Source of the DNA: JBBRHH01 sp038222915 | GTDB lineage: Bacteria > Planctomycetota > Phycisphaerae > Tepidisphaerales > Tepidisphaeraceae | Assembly: GCA_038222915.1 (NCBI GenBank) | Contig: JBBRHH010000450.1 | Span: 1 to 5,234, forward strand | DNA length: 5,234 nucleotides | Reading direction: 5' to 3' | Shown: positions 1-5,234 of the stretch, one piece after another | Layout: each line of letters starts with the position of its first letter | Position numbering within the stretch: position 1 is the stretch's first letter | Notes under the pieces: model-generated | The model's database searches: none | What the model was told of the DNA's origin: nothing | Seen by the model: only the letters and a program-made list of their open reading frames with translations | Position numbers and translations under genes: made by a program

Positions 1-1455
1 GTCGACGAGCGAGTCTTTGAGGCTGACGATCTGCCAGTTGAAGCGTTTTTCGGTTTCGTGGCCAATCCAGTCGGTGAGGAAGGCTACATCGCGAAAGTAG
101 TAGTTCCAGTCACGTTCGTCGCCGTGGGCGAGCTTGTTGAAGAGGACGGGGGCACGGCCGAAGGCCATGCACATGATGCGCCAGGCGCAGTCGTCGAGGG
201 AGCCCTTGCCGGGCAGATCGTCGACGTTGCCTTGTCGATACGCCGAGCGCATGACCTTGTCGACCCAGTCTTCGCCGCCGATGTATTTTCGTCCGCTGGC
301 GAGGCCAAGGCGCTGCAGGCCGTACTCGTGATACATTCCCATGTTCATGCCGGGGTTTTTGGCATGTTTATCGAGCCAGGCCCAGCCGCGGTTGATGGCG
401 GCGAAGGTGAGGTCCATGCCCGCGGCGGCGTTTTCCTTGTAGGTGAAGCCCTTGAAGCGCTCGTAGCCTTTTCCGATCTGCCGGCTCCAATATTTGTCGA
501 CGACGAGATAGAGGCTGTTCATGCCGGCATCGGTCATGTTGGGGGTTGCGCCGCCGCGGCCGCGCCCGTAGCCCCAGCCGCCGTCGCCGTCCTGGGCGTC
601 GCGCCAGTGTTTGTCGACAGTGATCCAGTAGGATTCGGTTTCGAGGGGCGTCGCATCTTCGGCGGCCCAGATGCCAAAGACTCCGAACTGGGTGTTGGAG
701 TTGTCGAAACCCCAGAGGCCGTTGGATGCGGTGTCGGGTTTGGCGCCGGGATTTTGTCCGGGCATGGGGTAGCAGGTGTAGTTGTACATCCCCTCCCGGT
801 CCATGCCTTTTTTCATGTAGGGGACATCGACGTTGAGGGCTTTGAGATAGTCCTTCTGGGCGGGCCCTTTGGACCAGCGTGACAGGTAGGAGAAGGTGTT
901 GAGGCGGAAGGAGAGGGAGTAGGTTCCGGGGGGCGTGCTGGATTTGAGGTAGCTCTCGATCGCGGCTTTCCACTTGGGGTCTTTGGGTTCGGTATCGCTG
1001 CAGGCGAGGGCCCACATGGCCATGGCGGTGAAGCCGCCGGGATTGTTGCCGGCGTATTCGGGCTCGAAGTGGCCGGGGTATTCGAGGAGGAGGATATCGG
1101 CTTTGGGGACAGCGATGGTCTGGCCGTCGCGCTTCTTGAAATGGAGGCCGGGGGGAAGGGTGTCGACAACGTCGCCGAACATTGCTGCGCCGCCTGCGCG
1201 GCGGTTGGGTGCGCCCGGCGGTGCGCCGGGCGGGGGGTCTGCTTTGAGGATCAGGAGCGCGTGGTCGACCTCATAGCTGAGCAGCTTCTGTTGGAGGGTG
1301 TGAATGAGTTTGTCGGCCTGTTCAGGTGTGGGTCGAATGGCCGGTGGGGGCTCATCGACTTCGCGTCTCGGCGGCGCGGCTGAGAGCGGCCTGTTCGACG
1401 CCGCGAACAATCCGGCTACGAGGAAGGCCGATATTCCGAGGGTTTTGACACTCAA
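1..1455 (-). CDS. Exported protein with squalene-cyclase/prenyltransferase-like (alpha/alpha-toroid) repeats, possibly DUF4159-type; 3' end outside the window
   Basis: The frame is open from 1455 to the left edge (485 residues visible, no stop). The proposed start is TTG at 1455-1453, with GGAG six bases upstream. Residues 1-28 then form a signal peptide: Lys4, a hydrophobic stretch at about 6-20, and a small-residue cleavage zone near Ser25-Ala27, so export is expected. The first in-frame ATG is codon 92 and would remove this. A Pro/Gly/Ala-rich linker spans about 74-91. The rest resembles alpha/alpha-toroid repeats: NNPGGFTAMAMWAL (137-150), DNSNTQFGVFGIWAAE (251-266), a QW-like motif QDGDGGWGYG (288-297) followed by MTDAGMNSLYLVVD (307-320), and YHEYGLQRLGLASG (375-388). 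The last visible part (RDWNYYFRDVAFLTDW, 448-463; FNWQIVSL, 472-479) looks like the lead-in to a DUF4159 domain, by recollection of planctomycete homologues. No cyclase DxDD motif is visible, so I infer a binding or structural role rather than terpene cyclisation. Real function unknown. Confidence 0.85.
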   Translation of the reverse strand, partial: MSVKTLGISAFLVAGLFAASNRPLSAAPPRREVDEPPPAIRPTPEQADKLIHTLQQKLLSYEVDHALLILKADPPPGAPPGAPNRRAGGAAMFGDVVDTLPPGLHFKKRDGQTIAVPKADILLLEYPGHFEPEYAGNNPGGFTAMAMWALACSDTEPKDPKWKAAIESYLKSSTPPGTYSLSFRLNTFSYLSRWSKGPAQKDYLKALNVDVPYMKKGMDREGMYNYTCYPMPGQNPGAKPDTASNGLWGFDNSNTQFGVFGIWAAEDATPLETESYWITVDKHWRDAQDGDGGWGYGRGRGGATPNMTDAGMNSLYLVVDKYWSRQIGKGYERFKGFTYKENAAAGMDLTFAAINRGWAWLDKHAKNPGMNMGMYHEYGLQRLGLASGRKYIGGEDWVDKVMRSAYRQGNVDDLPGKGSLDDCAWRIMCMAFGRAPVLFNKLAHGDERDWNYYFRDVAFLTDWIGHETEKRFNWQIVSLKDSLVD

Positions 1456-1461
1456 GAAAAA

Positions 1462-1465
1462 CTCC
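1462..1465 (-). promoter_or_regulatory. Shine-Dalgarno site supporting the TTG start of the exported protein
   Basis: The minus strand reads GCGGAG, six bases, then TTG. This spacing suits ribosome binding. Together with the signal peptide that begins exactly at this codon, it decides the start in favour of TTG at 1455 over the ATG at 1182. Confidence 0.7.
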
Positions 1466-1498
1466 GCGCCAATCCCACAATGGTGATCACCCAACCGC

Positions 1499-1513
1499 TC
1501 CTTCACGGAAGGA
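1499..1513 (-). other. Small hairpin in the gyrB-downstream gene gap
   Basis: A 6-bp perfect stem (TCCTTC/GAAGGA) closes a 3-base loop, 32-46 bases past the gyrB stop. No T-tract follows on the minus strand, so it is a poor candidate for an intrinsic terminator. It lies 44 bases before the next start codon and could equally be chance. The same 89-bp gap holds a 10-bp palindrome, GGTGATCACC, at 1482-1491. I see no convincing promoter in the gap. Confidence 0.25.
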
Positions 1514-1544
1514 TATCACGGAATTCACAAGATTGCAGCAAAAA

Positions 1545-4118
<2,574 letters not shown>

Positions 4119-4126
4119 GAAAACAA

Positions 4127-4130
4127 CTCC
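4127..4130 (-). promoter_or_regulatory. Shine-Dalgarno site of gyrB
   Basis: The minus strand reads AATGGAGTTGTTTTC and then ATG. GGAG sits eight bases from the start codon at 4118, which supports an 857-residue protein rather than the longer open frame. Confidence 0.8.
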
Positions 4131-4180
4131 ATTTGTGCGGCTCATTTGTTTAAACGAGCCGTTAAGTTCAACATGCAAAT

Positions 4181-4209
4181 CCGGTTGAAAAACCCACTGA
4201 CGAAACCGG
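4181..4209. repeat. Inverted repeat in the gyrB leader
   Basis: CCGGTT (4181-4186) and AACCGG (4204-4209) are perfect 6-bp arms separated by 17 bases, 63-91 bases upstream of the gyrB start. It could be an operator half-site pair or a leader hairpin. The arms are short, so chance is possible. Confidence 0.3.
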
Positions 4210-4227
4210 GATGTATTGAGACGGTGT

Positions 4228-4256
4228 ATTATCGCGAAATGCGTTAAGAATACTAC
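4228..4256 (-). promoter_or_regulatory. Weak candidate sigma-70-type promoter for gyrB
   Basis: The minus strand has GATAAT (4233-4228), five of six matches to the -10 consensus, in the more AT-rich part of the leader. The hexamer 17 bases further upstream, GTAGTA (4256-4251), is a poor -35. If used, it would give a leader of roughly 100 bases. Gyrase genes are often supercoiling-sensitive in other bacteria, but nothing here demonstrates that. Confidence 0.25.
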
Positions 4257-4333
4257 GTTTTCTGCGCGCAAAAGGTCGTTGGTGGAAAGGTGTGATGCCG
4301 GCGGGTGACGGTGTTGTGTAGATGCGGGATTCA

Positions 4334-4371
4334 CCGCGGAGGCGCTGAGGCGCGGAGGAGGATGCGCGGAG
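4334..4371 (+). repeat. GC-rich 8-bp-period repeat, copy 1
   Basis: Units CCGCGGAG, GCGCTGAG and GCGCGGAG follow head to tail at 4334-4357, and a further GCGCGGAG lies at 4364-4371 after a 6-base interruption. It shares its unit with a second copy at 5011-5034 in the same orientation. From memory, such GCGCARAG-type repeats, which translate spuriously to RRGAEAQRR-like peptides, occur between genes in many planctomycetes, cyanobacteria and other bacteria. This is treated as an interspersed repeat, not a gene. Confidence 0.7.
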
Positions 4372-4504
4372 ACGTGCGAGGTGTTTTGAGTTGCCTGGAG
4401 TGGTGGTGGTTTTTGAGTTTCGCGCGCTGCAAAATGTGTTTTCCCCTCTCTGCCTTTGGTGGTGTGAGGAATGACAGGGGTTTAGGCCGAAATGGGCGGA
4501 AAAT

Positions 4505-4610
4505 AAGCGACCCCAAAGCGGCATCGAAGGGGGCCTCCAACCTCCCCCGAATCGCCCTGAACCGACAGTAAATCTCCCCGCTTTGACCCTCGAATCGCCC
4601 CAAAGCGACG
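4505..4610 (+). repeat. Degenerate 10-11-bp-period array (array A)
   Basis: Core-like motifs AANCGNCN recur at 4505, 4516, 4550, 4560, 4593 and 4603, so they are 10 or 11 bp apart or at near multiples of that. The two intervening blocks (about 4527-4549 and 4571-4592) are diverged. The first two units (AAGCGACCCCA, AAGCGGCATCG) are close to the first two units of array C (AACCGACCCCA, AAGCGACATAG): 19 of 22 bases agree. It looks like a decayed member of the family seen cleanly at 4746-4855. Confidence 0.6.
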
Positions 4611-4674
4611 GGGTGAGTGCTGGATGATGCGGGGCGAAAGAATGCGCGCAATTGGGTTGCGTGTCGATTTGCAG

Positions 4675-4728
4675 ACGGCGGTTTTTCGCAAGTGCTTGTT
4701 TGGGCGATGATTGGGATAAGACCGCCGT
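4675..4728. repeat. Long-range inverted repeat beside array B
   Basis: ACGGCGGT (4675-4682) and ACCGCCGT (4721-4728) are perfect 8-bp arms. The pairing extends inward by one G-T and two A-T pairs to give an 11-bp stem, with one wobble, around 32 bases. Inside, TCGC (4686-4689) can pair with GCGA (4704-4707). The structure ends 17 bases before the first unit of array B. It could be a structured transcript, a cruciform, or part of a repeat element. Which strand is transcribed, if either, is unknown. Confidence 0.5.
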
Positions 4729-4745
4729 AGCGGATGGTCGTTTCA

Positions 4746-4855
4746 AACCGACCACTAACCGACCACTAACCGACCTGTGACCGACCACCAATCGACCAGT
4801 AACCGACCTGTGACCGACCAGCAAACGACTACTAACCGACCATGAACCGACCGCG
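4746..4855 (+). repeat. Ten tandem 11-bp units, consensus AACCGACCANT (array B)
   Basis: Ten gap-free units start at 4746, 4757, 4768, 4779, 4790, 4801, 4812, 4823, 4834 and 4845. Positions 2, 4, 5, 6 and 7 of the unit (A, C, G, A, C) are invariant in all ten; position 8 is C in nine; the last three bases vary. Units 1 and 2 are identical, as are units 3 and 6. Units 2-4 and 5-7 form a 33-bp duplication (30 of 33 identical). Eleven is not a codon multiple, so this is not an ordinary peptide repeat. The invariant core suggests either a binding motif or array growth by slippage. Confidence 0.93.
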
Positions 4856-4965
4856 CTTTGCAGGGGTTGGAGGAGGGAAGGATTTCGGGACGGGAACGAC
4901 CAAAGCCTGATGGCCAACGCGGGGAGAATGACCGAGTCTGGGTTGGTTTGACAGAGTGAGAGATT

Positions 4966-4987
4966 GGAGGGGGGAGGGGAGGAAGAG
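4966..4987 (+). other. 22-base uninterrupted purine tract
   Basis: G-runs of 2, 6, 4 and 2 are separated by single A residues and followed by a GGAAGAG-like end. It could adopt a two-layer quadruplex or triplex, but lacks four separate runs of three or more G. It lies directly before the 15-bp duplication. Confidence 0.4.
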
Positions 4988-5016
4988 TGATTCTCGCGCA
5001 AGTGATTCTCGCGCAA
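4986..5016 (+). repeat. 15-bp perfect tandem duplication
   Basis: AGTGATTCTCGCGCA occurs at 4986-5000 and again at 5001-5015, with no mismatch, and the next base also fits the period. The second copy runs straight into the 8-bp-period repeat. Its TTCTCGCGCAA part is the leading edge of that repeat, so the edge was probably duplicated recently. Confidence 0.9.
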
Positions 5017-5034
5017 AGGCGCAGAGGCGCGGAG
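5011..5034 (+). repeat. GC-rich 8-bp-period repeat, copy 2
   Basis: Three head-to-tail units: GCGCAAAG, GCGCAGAG and GCGCGGAG. This is the same family and orientation as 4334-4371, about 680 bp away. Short open frames across it give RRRGAEKRR-like peptides, a typical spurious translation of this repeat type. Confidence 0.75.
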
Positions 5035-5183
5035 AAGAGACGGAACGGGTGCGGCGGCGGAGCTATCGGGGGTGTGAAGTGTGCGCAAAATTGTGTTTGG
5101 GCTGCTCGAAACGGTGAGTGGGGAATTCAAGTTGAGTTGCGGCCGGTGGTTGTGGTTGGAGGGAGCGACGGGAGAGGCAAAAA

Positions 5184-5234
5184 AACCGACCCCAAAGCGA
5201 CATAGAACCGGCCCTGAAACGACCCTCAAACGAC
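5184..5234 (+). repeat. 11-bp-period array running off the right edge (array C)
   Basis: Units AACCGACCCCA, AAGCGACATAG, AACCGGCCCTG and AAACGACCCTC lie in strict 11-bp register, followed by the first seven bases of a fifth (AAACGAC) at the window end. It shares the AANCGACC core and orientation with array B, and its first two units resemble those of array A. It probably continues beyond 5234. Confidence 0.85.

Larger units (their letters stand above)
4119..5234. other. 1.1-kb non-coding, repeat-rich region upstream of gyrB
   Basis: No frame here shows a recognisable protein, a consistent codon pattern, or a start with a plausible ribosome site. The open frames present translate repeats and low-complexity Ser/Arg/Pro sequence. 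No tRNA, rRNA, transposase or CRISPR is seen. The part nearest gyrB (4131-4260) is more AT-rich and probably holds the promoter. From 4330 outward the DNA is dominated by short tandem and inverted repeats, listed separately. The stretches 4261-4330, 4375-4500 and 4860-4960 hold nothing I can identify. Confidence 0.75.

Noticed and set aside
58..882. A 274-residue open frame on the plus strand
   Set aside because: It lies antisense to the exported-protein gene, whose minus-strand frame carries clear motifs and a signal peptide.
368..1169. Minus-strand open frames with ATG starts at 1015 and 1169
   Set aside because: They are in different frames from the real gene and translate to Arg/Pro/Ser-rich sequence without recognisable features.
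1482..1513. Intrinsic terminator after gyrB
   Set aside because: The palindrome at 1482-1491 and the hairpin at 1499-1513 lack a following T-run on the minus strand. The five T residues right after the stop codon have no strong stem before them.
4711..4719. A DnaA-box-like TTATCCCAA on the minus strand, suggesting an origin near gyrB
   Set aside because: It matches the TTATCCACA consensus at only 7 of 9 positions and is a single site. No other box and no dnaA or dnaN are seen, so an origin call is not supported.
4746..4855. CRISPR array
   Set aside because: The unit is 11 bp with 3-bp variable parts, far shorter than CRISPR repeats and spacers, and no cas gene is present.
4168..5229. A 353-residue minus-strand open frame upstream of gyrB
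   Set aside because: It runs through the 11-bp arrays and both 8-bp-period repeats. Its apparent 11-residue peptide repeat follows from the 33-bp higher-order repeat, and no domain is recognisable.

Overview
The window looks like a chromosomal segment from a moderately GC-rich bacterium, most likely of the Planctomycetota. Three things suggest this. The DNA gyrase B subunit is unusually long (857 residues) and carries a large insert in its Toprim region. The next gene encodes an exported protein with squalene-cyclase-like repeats, of a kind I associate with planctomycetes. The intergenic DNA is long and full of short repeats. The taxonomic call is inference; no rRNA or other marker is present.

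Layout. Both genes are on the minus strand, so transcription runs right to left. gyrB (4118 to 1545) is complete. After an 89-bp gap comes a second minus-strand gene (1455 to the left edge) whose 3' end lies outside the window. It has no ATG near its N-terminus. It is best started at a TTG with a good Shine-Dalgarno sequence, which also gives the protein a clean signal peptide. The two genes could be co-transcribed: the gap holds only a small hairpin with no U-tract, and no convincing promoter. I see no functional link between a cytoplasmic topoisomerase and an exported protein.

The right-hand 1.1 kb (4119-5234) has no convincing gene. Next to gyrB it holds a ribosome binding site, a leader with a small inverted repeat, and a weak promoter candidate. 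Further out it is built of short repeats in this order: a GC-rich 8-bp-period repeat (4334-4371), a degenerate 10-11-bp-period array (4505-4610), a long inverted repeat (4675-4728), a clean array of ten 11-bp units with core AACCGACC (4746-4855), a purine tract (4966-4987), a 15-bp tandem duplication running into a second copy of the 8-bp-period repeat (4986-5034), and a third 11-bp-period array that runs off the right edge (5184-5234).

The most unusual feature is this family of 11-bp tandem arrays. It appears three times within about 730 bp, in the same orientation and at different stages of decay. Its period is close to one DNA helical turn and is not a codon multiple. I do not recognise it as a named element, and its function is unknown.
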